A stretch of 64,000 bases of DNA, taken from assembly GCA_025766275.1 (NCBI GenBank), contig JAFKAC010000023.1, positions 558,001 through 622,000 on the forward strand. Reading direction: 5' to 3'. The notes under the pieces were generated by a model. That model saw nothing but the letters and a program-made list of their open reading frames with translations. It did no database searches and was not told where the DNA came from. Position numbers and translations under genes: made by a program. This DNA comes from Lactarius indigo. Taxonomy: Eukaryota > Basidiomycota > Agaricomycetes > Russulales > Russulaceae. Of the stretch, positions 33,486-44,879 are shown one piece after another (within the stretch, counting starts at the first letter, position 1; the number at the start of each line of letters is the position of its first letter).

Positions 33486-34276
33486 ATGTCAAGCCCAAGC
33501 TTTCAGCTCGCCGACCTCGCCTACACCAAACTCATACTTCATGCTCTCAAATACCCTCACCAAGCGGTCAATGGTGTACTCCTCGGCTCACTTTCCGAGT
33601 CTGCTGGCAAGACCGTTGACATAGTCGACGCGGTTCCTCTCCAGCACCATTGGTCGAACCTTAGCCCTGCGATGGAAATTGGTCTCGGAATGGTGCGTTC
33701 AGCCTTTTCTCTCCATTCTCATGTATCAATGGACCTGAGCAATTGTAAATCAGGTCGCCGCCCACGCCCAGGCTCGCAAGCTCCAAATCGTTGGTTACTA
33801 TCAAGCGCCGGAGCGTCTCGGTGACACGACGTTGTCTCCCGCTGGCGAACGTGTCGCGTGTAAAATAAAAGACTTTTTCGAAACGCCTATCGCGCTGGTG
33901 GTGAGCTTTGGTATCGATATCCCCCCCCCTCTTTTCACACGTTGATCACACGTCCCACAGATCAACGGTTCTAAGCTGGATGACGAGAACGGCGGGGCGT
34001 TTGTTGTGCGTCCTCCCGACGATACTTGACTATGACCTCCCTTAACCTTTTATTTGTTTTTAGTCTTATGTCTCCCTCTCGTCTACGTCGACTGCCTTCC
34101 GTCCAGTAGAGCACAAGCTCAGGTTCACAAAATCGATTCCCCATCGCTCCTTGCACATCGCTCGCCACACGAACCTGCTCAGCCAGTTTGGTGATTTTGA
34201 CGATCACCTAGAGGATACGACCGTTCAATTTTTGACGAACGGAGCAGTAGAAGCGGCGCTCAACTCGTCGCAGTAG
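33486..34276 (+). CDS. ER membrane protein complex subunit 8/9
   Basis: Subunit of the conserved EMC insertase, which places tail-anchored and multipass proteins in the ER membrane. Subunits 8/9 form part of its cytosolic face. Exons 33486-33692, 33754-33900, 33961-34005 and 34064-34276 give 203 residues, the usual family length. The start is MSSPSFQLADLAYTKLILH, followed by ALKYPHQAVNGVLLGSL, DAVPLQHHWSNLSPAMEI, IVGYYQAPERLGD and, at the end, FDDHLEDTTVQFL. These are hallmarks of the MPN-like EMC8/9 (UPF0172) fold, which lacks metalloprotease residues. All introns are 55-62 bp with GT-AG ends. The reading frame is intact. Confidence 0.9.
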
Positions 34277-34546
34277 GGAGGGGGGATTACGCTTCGGTGT
34301 GCTTTCATTTGCCCATGCAACCGACTTTACACTAGATCGTTTTTGGACTTTCTTCGTGCCTGTATGATTATGTTCTCCTAATGGAGCTACTCGCACCGTA
34401 CTTCTCTTTTCTGTACTCCACTTTTGACAGACTGGGGTCTAACCGTTCGGTCGACCGCAGGACGGGTCCAATACAGCAGATCATGGTGACAGGCGTGAGT
34501 GGTGATGATTCATATATTTCAATTCCAAGGAGATGTGAAACGAGAT

Positions 34547-34811
34547 TACAGTAAGACGACCTGTCCATAACTCCGTTTATCGTCACTTGAACTGCTCCCA
34601 GTTCCCCGTTCGGAACAATGCCAGTGTCTCTTACTAGATTGAAGTCTCATTCCCTACAGTAAACAACGGGGTTACATCACTTTCGGGCAAGTTTCGGCGG
34701 CAAAGTCGATCTATTTCGTTGACTTTGTTCTTGTGTTTGTTGTTTCAGCTGGGCGCCATTGGAGCGACCCCAAACTTACTGTACTAGCTGTGATAATCGT
34801 CTCTTACTGTA
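34547..34811. mobile_element. Putative nested MITE pair with TACAGTAA ends
   Basis: The outer unit begins TACAGTAAGACGA (34547) and ends TCGTCTCTTACTGTA (34811). These are imperfect inverted repeats bounded by TA, as in Tc1/mariner insertions. Inside it, a second unit runs from TACAGTAAACAACGGGGT (34655) to ACCCCAAACTTACTGTA (34783), again inverted and TA-bounded. There is no coding capacity. Confidence 0.45.
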
Positions 34812-34972
34812 AGTAGTGCCAGGGTGTGTACCCGTGCCGATCGATCATTTTTTAACCAGTGGCCGCCGCCCCGGGCTGGGACTTCCCTCTGCCATCAGAC
34901 GAAGGCATCAGACGTACATTGCTAGCAAACCGCTCAAGTCTCAACTAAACTTGAAACCCTTCTTTCTTGAAC

Positions 34973-35140
34973 ATGCATAGCGACCTCCGTCAAGATCTGC
35001 TGTATGTCTGCTATACATCAACGAAAGACCCGGTTTGGTCAAAGTGGGAACGATCCATCAAGGAGGTGGCGCTCCTCCGTTCCAAGGCTGCCGCCCGCGA
35101 GCTTCAACCACAACAATCCGCTGACCTTCCGTCCTTTTGA
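34973..35140 (+). CDS. Small ORF, 55 residues
   Basis: ATG 34973 follows a CT-rich stretch (CCCTTCTTTCTTGAAC). The peptide MHSDLRQDLLYVCYTSTKD continues with WSKWERSIKEVALLRSKAAA and has normal coding composition. It ends at TGA 35138-35140. I do not recognise it. It could be a short conserved protein or an exon of a longer gene. Confidence 0.35.
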   Translation: MHSDLRQDLLYVCYTSTKDPVWSKWERSIKEVALLRSKAAARELQPQQSADLPSF

Positions 35141-35315
35141 TGGGCTTGGACGATATGCTCGGTTGCAAATAATTAGCTATGGCAAATTGCGTGAATTCAG
35201 ACTACAGCTACTAGCACACATGCATATGCTGACCCCTTTACAGAAAAGACGAGATACAAAACAAAGCGCGACAGAGGGAAGGAGGGACAGAAAAACAAAA
35301 ACAGAACACATCATA

Positions 35316-38300
35316 TCACACTGGCGCTCCCTTCGCCTTGCCCACCTCCTGCGTGCGCAAGCGCTGCAGGACCTTTTTTGCGACCTTCTCCTCGCCCTCC
35401 TCGATCTTGGTATATGTAGTCGGCAGCTCGAGGCGTTCCTGTCCCTGCACGACCCATACCTTATACCGTGGGACGGCGGGGTCCACTGCGCCCTCCTCGA
35501 GCAGCGCATGTAAGAACTGGGGGCGTGGCTGCCCGTTCGCCTTGCAGAATTCTGCTCCGCGGGGGGAGGGGGGAAGTTCAGTGCCTCGCGCAAGGGGGGG
35601 CAAGAATTTGCGAACGTACCGATGAGTTCTTCCTTACACGAAGGAGGCGCATCTGTCGAGGTGGTGGACGTCTTTGATTTCGTCGCGGGCTCCGAGACAG
35701 GCGTAGAAGCCTTGCTGAGCAGATAGGCACCACCCGGTGTCGTTGAAGAGGACGAGGATGACAAGGAAGATGAGACAGCGGGCGGTGCGCTCACCGTCGC
35801 CTCAGCACCTCCCCGAGAGAACGCAACGGCAGAAATGGGCGGAGCGTGAGGACCGGGCTGCCATACGCGCGGCGGGCTGGGTGGAGGTGGAGGGGCCCGC
35901 CACCGCGGTTTGGGTATTGGGGGAGCAGCGGGCATCAAGTCCGGAGGCGAGGAGGGTGGTGGTGGCGACAGTAGAGGCGGTGGGGTTCGTTGCTGTGGAC
36001 GGTGATGAACAGGAGGCGCATGCGCGTAGGCGTATTCTCCATAAGCATAGTCCTCGCCCGAGCGCCGCCTCAAGTCATCATCGTACACATGTGCAGGAGG
36101 CTCTGGCGGTAGTGGCGGCGGCGACGTGTAGCGGGTGTGCCTTCCATAGTCGTAGTCATAGCCTGGAGGAGGAGGAGGAACATAGTCACTCTGATGGTAG
36201 GCGCCGCGACGGTATTCGTCGTCTTCTGGGGGGTATGATCGTGCGGGGGCAGGGGCGCGCGCGTGCCAAGGCTCCGTAAGCGGGGCTGGCGGCGGCGCGT
36301 AGTACGGATCCGGGGCATACACGCCTGGATCGTCATACCGCGCGCCGCCGACGCCAAGCTCGTACTGGTGCCCGTGCTCGCGCGCGCCGTAATCATAAGG
36401 TCCTCTGGGCTCGCTTCGGCCGTGGTGCAGAGATGGCTCCGTAGCGGAGCGACGAGGCGGCAGCAGTTCACGGGTACGCTGGAAGTGTGTTGGGGCCGGC
36501 CGCCGTGGAAGGACGGCCACGGGAGGTTCGTCAGGTAGCTCACCAGGCTCAGGTTTGGAGTCAACATAGCCAGGACGCGGTAGGAACATCGGTACGGCCG
36601 ATGTGGGCCGCGCGCTAGAAGTTGTCGCAGGCGCGCCTGCGGACTTGGATAACCCTACCGCGGCGAGGAATTGCCCAGTCTGGCTTAGCAATTTTGGCTT
36701 CTTTTTCGGGTTTCCGTCCTCGTTCTCTGCTGCTTCTGGGGCTTTGCGCTTCGCCTTTTTTGACTCGCGAGGCGGAGGCAGCTCGACTTTATATCCATCG
36801 GGTGGAGGCTCTCCGCTGAACCGAAGAAATTCAATGGCTCCCTGTTCGAATGCAAGTTGCACGACGGCGACTTTTGCGTCGTTCCTGTTGCGGTATTCAG
36901 AGGGCACTGCCCAAGAGCGTTTCTCATGCTCTTCGGGTTTCCCCGTCAGCTTGAGGGTCAGGATGCATCCGCACGCTGGGAAGTACATACGGGGCGTGAG
37001 CTACATGCAAGAGAGAGAAAAGGGGCCCACACACACCGTCGCGATCTTTTGTGTATTCAAATATTTCCGGTGGCTTGTTCGGCCAAAACTTGCCATACTC
37101 AGAGAGCAGCAGCGGGAATATGCTGTCGAAAACGAGCGATCTCGCTTCGGGGGTTATCTTCGCCTCGATGGCCGCGCCAATGCCGCGCACATACGCACCC
37201 ACATCTGCTGCGAGTGCTGCGAGACACACAGCGCTCTTGGCATCCGCGCGTTTCGAGAACTGGGGCTCTACCATGTACGTGCGAACCTCACCGGGGCGCG
37301 TGAGGCGGAGCACGGCGCCATGGGCTGCCAGAACCCATAAGTATATAGGACCGACCCCTCCAAAAAAAATAGTGCGTACTGCCGAGCTTCGTGTCAGTCG
37401 TCCAAATAAACTTCAGCTCGAGCTTGCCGCCCCGCGCGGACTGGATGAGCGTGTTCAACCAGCCAGGCGCGTTGATCTCTGCCACGGTCTTATCGTCGAC
37501 GGCCTCGGGAAGCGGGCGTGGAAGCGCCTCGAAGAAGCCCTGCAGCGTGAGCGCGATCGGGGGCGGAGCGGACTGCGTCTCGTCCTCCTGTGGTGCGAAA
37601 GGTCGCCTCTCTGTCGGCGCCGTCTGTCCGTTTCCGAACTTGATAAAGTCTAGGATGCCCTCAGCAACCGCATCCGCGGCGCACGCGGCTTTGGCCAATT
37701 CGAACGTGGCATAGTCGACGTCGACTGAGCATGCGCGGAAAAGATGCAGCGAGAGCTTGATCTGCAGCGCGCATCCGTACACTATTTTTTTTAATATTAC
37801 GATGAGATGATGTTATGTATGCATAGCGGGGCGCATATACGAAGGGAGACTCACTGCCTGTTGGTTTGCTGTCGATGAGAAATATCCACCGGGGCTTGAC
37901 CCGACCCGCACGCCACTCGATGCAGCACTTCTCGATCTCCTGCACCGCCGGGTCCTCCTCGGCGGCAGTCGGTAATGGCGCCTGAACCGAGCCGGGCGCG
38001 TCGAGCGGCGCAAGTACGAGTCCGCGCTTCACCACGGCATCGGGAGAGCCGTACTTGATAAACTCTATCGCGCCCATATCTACCGCCACGGAAGCAGCCG
38101 CGGCGCGCGCCGCTGCCTTGCGCGCAAACTCGGGTTTTGACGTGTACGAGCGCGTGGCGCCATTGGGACGCGTAATGGTGAGGATGCATCGCTTTTCTGT
38201 ATGGGGGGAGTATGATGAGATCGGAGACGAAAGGAAAATAGTGGACGCGACTCACTTTCTTTCCCCTCCTCTTCGATGATTTCGTAATTGAGGGCATCGA

Positions 38301-38634
38301 TGCTGCCAAACGTTTGCGAGCATATCTGGTGAAGAACGAATATAGGCGCAGGTATCTGCGCGGGCTTGCTCTCGCCATCTTTGTCTTCGACAACTGGCGA
38401 TTGCGCGACAGGCGCATCGTGGTAGAGCGGATTGGAGAGGAAGTTCTCTTGCGCGGTGGGCTCCTGGTATGGATCGCGGAGAAAGTCCTCGAGGGTGAGC
38501 GCCCCCAGTCTGAGGAGGTTGGAATTGACTATCTCGAAGTAGCTCTGCGGTGGCATTGACACTGGTAGAGGCGGTGGTGGTGGTGGTGGTGCTATTGGGG
38601 AAGATATCTCAAGATGTGCAGTGATCGCCGCCAT
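35316..38634 (-). CDS. Hypothetical protein with five dsRBD-like modules
   Basis: Six exons: 38634-38256, 38196-37855, 37781-37380, 37324-37037, 36975-35620 and 35551-35316. They give 1000 residues with no frame break. Four modules share a strand C-x-L-x-I followed by F-x-R-x-DAK-x-A and GA-x-EFI-x-x-G: KRCILTITRPNG...MGAIEFIKYG; YGCALQIKLS...GILDFIKFG; HGAVLRLTRPG...DVGAYVRGIG; CGCILTLKLTG...GAIEFLRFSG. The last exon is a clearer double-stranded-RNA-binding-like domain (EFCKANGQPRPQF, YKVWVVQGQERLELP, KVAKKVLQRL). A basic KKAKRKAPE segment and a long Pro/Tyr-rich disordered region lie between modules 4 and 5. RNA binding is inferred from the fold resemblance. All introns are phase 1. Confidence 0.75.
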
Positions 38635-38801
38635 GGGTTGTGGCACGACCCCTGCCCGGGGACAAGCTCAAGGTTATATAGACAGACAAGCTGCTTATCG
38701 TCTGGTAACGACTAACGCCCATCCTCTACGTCACGACAGCTGGCATTCTGCTGGCACTTCCCTGCTCCCCGGGCCGTCTCACCCGCCTGTCTCATTCGTC
38801 C

Positions 38802-39916
38802 ATGGACACCTCTGCCGAGCTCAAAGAACATTATGACACACATGGCTACGTTATCATCCCGGAGCTCGTAACGCGCTCCGAGCATGCCGGTCTCCTCGCA
38901 GCGACAGAGCGTGCGGCTGGGCGGACGCGCTCTGGGTCCTGGACACACGCGCGCGTCGTGGGGAAGCAGTTCCCGCCGTACGGCGCGGGGGACGATATCT
39001 TGGGCGTGCAACACGCGATGCACCCTGCGCTCGGGGAGCCCGCGTTCGGGCGGTGGTATGCTGGGGATGCGATGCGCGGAGCGGCGAAGACGCTCCTGGG
39101 GTGCCAGGACGACCATTTGCAGATGGGTAGGTTGTGCAGTAACGCGAATGGACTGGCCAAGAATCGTGAATAATTGGAAACACCAGAACTGTTCAATATC
39201 CTCGTGCACCCGCTCCGCTCTGACTTTGCGCTGTGCTGGCATCGTGATGACATCAGGAATTCGGCCGACGAGGACGAAGAGCGCGCGTCGCTCGAAGTGC
39301 GGCACTATGGGGTATGTGACGCCCCATCTTTTTTTCCTGGTCGGATTCGGACGATCGTTTTGAAACAGGTCCAGTGGAATACGTAAGTAAGCTGTCTGCG
39401 TGCGACAACTTTATTCACGGTGGTTGTTTGGTCCGATGGCGCACAGCGCGCTGCGTGAGGACAGCTCACTTTATGTTGTCCCTGGTTCGCATCGCGTTCC
39501 GCGTACTCCGGCGCAGCGCGCCATGTCTAGCAGCACGATCGCACCCACCGACCCGCTCGCCATGCCGGGCGCGATACGGGTAACCCTCAAATGTGCGTCT
39601 AAGACGACCAATGGTATCAGCACATAAATCGAAGCTGATTTCGATAGCTGGTGAAACGGTGTTCTACAATAACAATATCCTCCACTGTGCTACATATAGT
39701 ACCCGCAGGCCGCGTGCGACATTACACGCGTGCATGGGGGACGCACGTGGTGGATCCACACGAGCACGCAACATCCTGCAGCACGGTCTGGAGTGGATGA
39801 AGGATGACGCATTTCGCGAGACACTAAGTTCCGAGGGGAAGCAGATGTTGGATAGACTGGTAAGGATGCAGGAGGAACTGCACGACAAACCGGTCAAGTA
39901 CTCTTTGGAAGGATGA
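38802..39916 (+). CDS. Phytanoyl-CoA dioxygenase (PhyH) family protein
   Basis: A non-heme Fe(II)/2-oxoglutarate dioxygenase; the substrate is unknown. Exons 38802-39126, 39187-39311, 39369-39382, 39447-39592 and 39648-39916 give 292 residues. It opens MDTSAELKEHYDTHGYVIIP, as in PhyH proteins. The iron ligands are visible as CWHRDDIR (H-x-D) and ILHCAT (distal H), with RATLHACMG supplying the 2-oxoglutarate-binding arginine. Exon 3 is only 14 nt and encodes most of VQWN. Without it the frame is lost. The upstream gene is divergent (ATG 38634, minus), with 167 bp between the starts. Confidence 0.88.
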
Positions 39917-40242
39917 ACGAGACATGCCCTCGGATCCTCAGACTATGATAGTGATCAAGTAGCAGTAGTTGTAACATCCATCCACGAGAATAACGATATG
40001 TATTTTGTTTTTACGACGCGGTAATGGACCCGCAACGTTCAAGAGCTCGATAGAAGACAAGACGACACACAAACCAAACCACAAACAGGGGTTTTACAGA
40101 CTTAACAGGAGACGGATAAACAAAAAAACAAAAACAAAAAGTTAAGCGTAAAAAAAAAGTAACACAAACAGAAGGACGGCGAAAACAATTCCTGGGCGCT
40201 GAGGGAAAAGGACCCCAATAAGAAAGGGGGGTGTTCGGGTGC
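39917..40242. other. Convergent 3' region
   Basis: Lies between the PhyH stop and the stop of the minus-strand SAP gene. It is rich in A on the plus strand near 40100-40170, consistent with U-rich 3' UTR sequence of the minus gene. No coding sequence was seen. Confidence 0.45.
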
Positions 40243-41057
40243 CTAGGCGGTGATGACGGCCTCGACTTGGGTCGTTTCAATGACGACAGTGGGCACATTT
40301 GGCTCGGGCGCATTAGGAGCTTCTGGAGCCCCTAACAGAGAGCAAAGTCAGCACAGGGCGTGGGGGTGCACGTTTGGTACGACGAGGTTGGTGGAGTAGG
40401 GGATGGGCGCAACGAAAGGGTTACTTACCTTGGTCAGCGGAATCCGCCGCACCGTTCTCCGCGGGCTCGTCGGCGAGTGCGTCGACCTCGTCTGCCTCCT
40501 GCTGTTCCTTAGCAGCCGCGTCCTCGTCTGCCTTCCCCGCCGCCTTTTTCTCAGCGCCGCTCTTCTTGACCTTCGACGCAGGTGGCGCAGGGGCAGAAGG
40601 GGCGGCGTCGGTTTTGGCCTTCTTGCTACGGCTCTTCACTGGCACCTCCGTCGCAGGCGCCGGAGCGGCCTTGCGTTTTGGTCGGCCGCCGGCCTCGGGA
40701 GAGGACTCTGCCGGCACGGCGGGTGGGGCCTGCTCTTCGGCAGGACGCGCGCGCTTGGTGGATGGCCGGCGGGGGGACGAGTCGTCCTTGTCTTCGATAT
40801 TGAGCTTCAGGGCCTCATCGACTGTGGGAGGGCGATGGTGCGGGGAAAGAGCGTCGCGGAGGACACGGTCAGCGGAGAACGATGGGGGGATGGGGAGAGC
40901 GGGGACGGGACGCACGGCCTGTTGTCTCCACTGCGCGAAGGAACTCGAGCATGCCCTCGCGCTTGCGCTTGCCGGGGTTCGCGCCAAAGTCGCGGCAGAT
41001 AGCACGGAGGGTGTCTGCCTTGAGCTTATCCCATGGAATCTTGGATGAGGCTGCCAT
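40243..41057 (-). CDS. SAP-like, Lys/Ala/Pro-rich nuclear protein
   Basis: Three exons (41057-40916, 40821-40429, 40331-40243) give 207 residues. The N-terminus MAASSKIPWDKLKADTLRAI continues CRDFGANPGKRKREGMLEFL. This resembles a helix-extended-helix SAP-type DNA-binding motif. The remainder is disordered, with basic clusters (GGRPKRKA, KSRSKKAK, STKRARP), alternating acidic blocks and a short tail PTVVIETTQVEAVITA. A chromatin or nuclear role is inferred from composition. The antisense strand is also open because of GC-rich low complexity and is not taken as coding. Confidence 0.65.
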
Positions 41058-41242
41058 CTGAAATTTGGGGCTGTATGGTACAGGGCGGATTGGTGAGCGA
41101 GAGCGACGAGAGCGTGAGAGAACCAACGATGACTGACTTGCTTAAACAAACCAAATACGCGGGGTGGGAATTAAATCACGTGATGCTTTCCATTTGGCGC
41201 TCGGCCACAGTCTCGATCAGTCTACGATACAAGACTACTGTA

Positions 41243-41944
41243 CTACACAAGAATCGCCGTCCCTATCACAGCCAGTACTATTACGAGGGGTATCTGAACT
41301 ACAATATTCGAACTCGCATTGTTCGGCACTGGGGATGCAGATGACGTAGAAGACGTCGATGCAGGCGGTAAGGTAGTTGTCTGGGACGGCCGTACCGAGC
41401 TACCTGACGACGTAGCTGGCGACGCCGTCAACGGACCACCACCTTGCACAAGAATCGGCTGGGCGGCCTCGGTAGGGAAGATGAACGGTGTGACGTCATA
41501 GCCTGCGTCGCCCGTGCAAGCCGCGATACCGTTGTTAATCCCGCACTGGATATCTAAGGTGACCGACAGCGGTGCATTGTTGTACACCAGATGCGCGTCA
41601 TTCGGGCCCTCGACCAGGGTGGCTAGTCCATATGAGTGAGAAATTATACAACAACACCGAGGGAGGAAAATAGCGCACCGGTGCCGACGAAATCCACCTC
41701 GGTGAAAGTACCAGTGGGAGAGCCGGGAACGATTTCCCATGTGGTCCGGCCCTGGCCATCTGTACCGAGTTCAGCCGCGCTCAATGGCTGAGGGTCAAAG
41801 CCGGGAACGAAAAGTGACGTGTCTGCGCGGGCACCTGGTAAACCTATGCGTAAATAATCGATCTCAAGCGTTGGACAGAGGTGGTGCTGTACATATCACG
41901 AGATGGTGCAACACGACGAAAGAGAGTAATGAAAACGAATGCAT
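41243..41944 (-). CDS. Secreted, C-terminally anchored small protein
   Basis: Exons 41944-41893, 41843-41679 and 41622-41243 give 198 residues. The N-terminus MHSFSLLSFVVLHHLVICLP with an ARA|D cleavage site is a good signal peptide, built across intron 1. The mature part (GFDPQPLSAAELGTDGQGRT, then TATLVEGPNDAHLVYNNAPL) is followed by a Ser/Thr-rich stretch and a hydrophobic end (IVVQIPLVIVLAVIGTAILV). That end fits a GPI signal or a transmembrane anchor. It is probably exposed at the cell surface. The domain is not recognised; similar small proteins are common in basidiomycetes. Confidence 0.65.
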
Positions 41945-42260
41945 GTTTTATGAGCGGAGAGCGTAGTTACTGTCTTGAGCGATCGACGATGAAGGGAATA
42001 CTGGTAGAGTTTTTTAACAAGCGCCATGTGGTGCACAAGATATTTATATGAGTCAATCGGTGTCTGATTTGAAAGGTGCAATGGCGGCCGCCGTCAGAAC
42101 AAGTTCCTGGTTACGGTACAGTAAACACATGGTGTCCGTGTGATGGGAAAGCAAGTCGGGTAAGCGGGCCGGTGCACAGGACCAGCTCATTCAGCGGCGC
42201 TTGCGTTGTCGTTGTTGGGGCCGTCCTCGCTCCTCCCTTCGCCACCGCGCTGGCCCAGTC

Positions 42261-43741
42261 ATGGGGTTGATTGAAAGCCATATTGTATTAATGACCCTTC
42301 CCTTAGAACTCATAACCCACATATTATCATTTATTTCCTGGCCCTTCGACCTCCATCCCCTGCTCCTCGTCAGTCGACGTCTCAATTCCATCGCCGAGCG
42401 AGTACTCTATCGCAACATCGGCGACCTCCCCGCCCGACGCTCCGTGCGTCTCCTTCTGTCGCTCGCAAATGCCCCTGCGACGCGGCGCGAGCTCGTCAAG
42501 GCCCTCGAGCTCAACTTTACCGAGAACAGGGTACTGTTCGCGCTGGAGTTGCTCATAGCCAAAGTGCTAGGCCTGCTGCCGCGTCTGCGCGTGCTGAACG
42601 TGGAAGTGTCCGTCCACGAGAACAGACACCGCGCGCTCGCGTGGATATTCCCGCGAGACGCCCCTTTCAAGCTACGATCCTTTTCGACGTCCATCAGGTG
42701 CGCTTCCCCCATTTTCTGTCCGTCGTCGACCTTGCGCGCGTGCGTCGCACGGGATTTTTTTCTATCTTTTCCGTTTCCCCCCTCCCTTTTTTTTTTTTTT
42801 TTTTTTTTTTTCGCGTACCCGCTGAACAGAGGAGCTGGCCTGGCGACAGACTCGATCCGGATTTGGCCGCGTTCCTCGAGTCGCAGCCCGAGATACGCGA
42901 TCTCTCGCTGCGCGGCATGCCCGCATCCACCTCGAGCTCATTTACCCTCCTTCCTTCCGCACTCCCGCACCTCGAGGTATTCCGCTCCGTGCACGTGGAC
43001 CCAGATACTCTCTGCCAGGTAAATGCCGCAACGCCAAGGGGCTATCTATCGCTCGGGCTGACTTCCAATTGGTGCTGCTGCTGCAGGTGATCGCGACGCG
43101 TCCCGTGCAAGGTATCTCGCTCTCGCTCTTCTCGGAGCACGGGTATCGCGCGCTCGAGGTGCTCGCGCTGACCTCGATGCCTGTTCGACGCCTCACGATC
43201 CTCATCGTCGACGCGTCGGCGCCGAACGAGTTGTTCCCGCAACTCGCTGCGCGCCTTCCTCACCTCGAGGCGCTACACATCGTAGCGCTCGTACAACACT
43301 ACAATCTCGTATGTTCCTACCCCCCCCTCCCCTTTTTTTCTTGCTTGTGTTGAAAGTGGGTGCACGCAGGAAACTCTGCTCGCGTCGTCCCCGCTACTAG
43401 AGGCGTTTGCAGGCCTGCGGTTTTTAACGTTCATGGCAACCGGCGCGTCGTGTTATGAGCTCGATGATGAAGCGAAGGTCGCCGAGCACTGGGCGCGTGC
43501 CTGCCCAACGCTCACGACGATCATCCTGCCCAAAGGACGTGTGTGGTTCGCGGGTAGTGCAGGTAGGTGGGTTCATTCATGACTCTAGGTGAGGGGGGGT
43601 TTGTCTTTAGGGATTTATAAATATCGTCATTGGACACTTTTTTTGGGCTGCGGATCTGGTTTGGGTATTGCTTTTTTGGTAGGGTTTGGTTGGGGGCCAT
43701 GCGTCATGACCCCCCTCATGATAATGGGTTTTTTGAATTAG
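42261..43741 (+). CDS. F-box protein
   Basis: Exons 42261-42697, 42832-43018, 43087-43308, 43370-43562 and 43611-43741 give 389 residues. The start MGLIESHIVLMTLPLELITH and following ILSFISWPFDLHPLLLVSRR match the fungal F-box, which binds Skp1 in SCF ubiquitin ligases. Leucine-rich segments (LLPRLRVLNVEV, LPHLEALHIVAL) suggest a substrate-binding LRR-like part. Intron 1 contains a run of 25 T (42787-42811). The last exon is uncertain: it ends hydrophobically with many glycines, and the true C-terminus may lie in the preceding intron. Confidence 0.65.
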
Positions 43742-44113
43742 AAAGCCTGAGGTGATAGGTGTGTCTTTGGGTCGATTCATTTGGGACATATTCCAGTCAG
43801 ATGGTTCCGATAACATCTTGTCAAAGACGACAACAGGCACATCGTCTCATGTGACTGAGGACTCAATTGTCCCCAAATTTATAGTGAGAACGCGTGGAGT
43901 CCGCTTGAACGATGTACAGTCAATCTACTGGCGAACGACGTCACCAGAACATCGTAATTGGTCATCATTGGGCGCTAGCTCCAACGTCGCAAAAACGGAA
44001 AAGGGTTTAACGTTTAGCTATCGCTGACCAAACGAACGAATAGGGACTGGTTTACACATCCAAAATCAGTCTGTGGCCATATGTATGTGCGCGAGTTATT
44101 CGTTTGAAGGTCA
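43742..44113. other. Intergenic, no supported gene
   Basis: No domain recognised. A 91-codon open frame at 43752-44027 lacks family features. Confidence 0.4.
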
Positions 44114-44788
44114 ATGGCAACTTCTTGGGCTGTCTTCCCCAACATTCGCTGGCGGTGTCCCGGACGACTCGACAACTTATATGCGACTCGGCTTACCCGG
44201 ACCAACCCACAAGAGCACCAGGTTATTCTCGAGCCCTCTGTGAACCATCTTAAATTCCACCAGTCGAGCGGCGTTTGCTGGAAATTTCTACGCCCGTGCT
44301 AAACATACTCACTCCGAGTTCTTCAGTCGCCTCTCACCATGCCTTGACCGTATATGCGTCAGGCACGTCACCAGAGCTCTGCATTCATCAGAGATGTGTA
44401 CAGTACTACAAGACACCTGCTCAAACTGCTGTTCAGTCACGGGCCCTGGGCGCATCACCGTGGACAACTTAACAGAACATTGGTGACGAGAAGTACGTAT
44501 TGTCGCGCGTGATAGCGACTACTAATACGACCGGGTACTACAATGCCTATCTCGCGTTCTTCGCAAATTACCTGCAGACCCATTCCCCAACTGAGGCGCC
44601 CGAGCGTTCATTTCTCTCCTGCGTACCACTTCAGGTCTGAACTCGCAGCAACCGACGTTCGCAACTCGAAGGGGAAGCCGCAGCCGCAGATACTAAATCG
44701 TCTTCTCGCGGGACTAGTCCCTCATTTCATTCACCTCGCCTACGAGTTCGAGTTTGGCATCATCAGACAGATCGTGCAGGACGCGTAA
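44114..44788 (+). pseudogene. Questin-oxidase-like (DUF4243) remnant, copy 1
   Basis: Several frames carry pieces of one protein: ATG-start region ATSWAVFPNI... with RLDNLYATRLTRTNPQ, then ASHHALTVYASGTSPEL (the HH-LL-x-Y-x-x-G-A-x-P motif), then YNAYLAFFANYLQ, then NRLLAGLVPHFIHLAYEF, then FGIIRQIVQDA. Stops and frameshifts separate them. The family performs Baeyer-Villiger-type oxidations in fungal polyketide routes. This copy is inactive. Similar pieces occur at 49.2 and 55.6 kb. Confidence 0.55.
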
Positions 44789-44879
44789 CACGCCCTCTCC
44801 CAAAGGCGCTGTCAAACAGATATTCCTAATAACTGGCAGACAGTCAACCATCACACGCTAGTCCACGGTGCTGACCAAA

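Noticed and set aside
35737..36279. Plus-strand 180-codon frame opposite the dsRBD-like gene
   Set aside because: The antisense strand of a GC-rich Pro/Tyr-coding exon stays open by chance. The minus-strand exons fit splice phases.
40374..41048. Plus-strand Ala/Ser-rich frames of about 200 codons
   Set aside because: They are the antisense of the SAP-like gene, whose minus exons join in frame.
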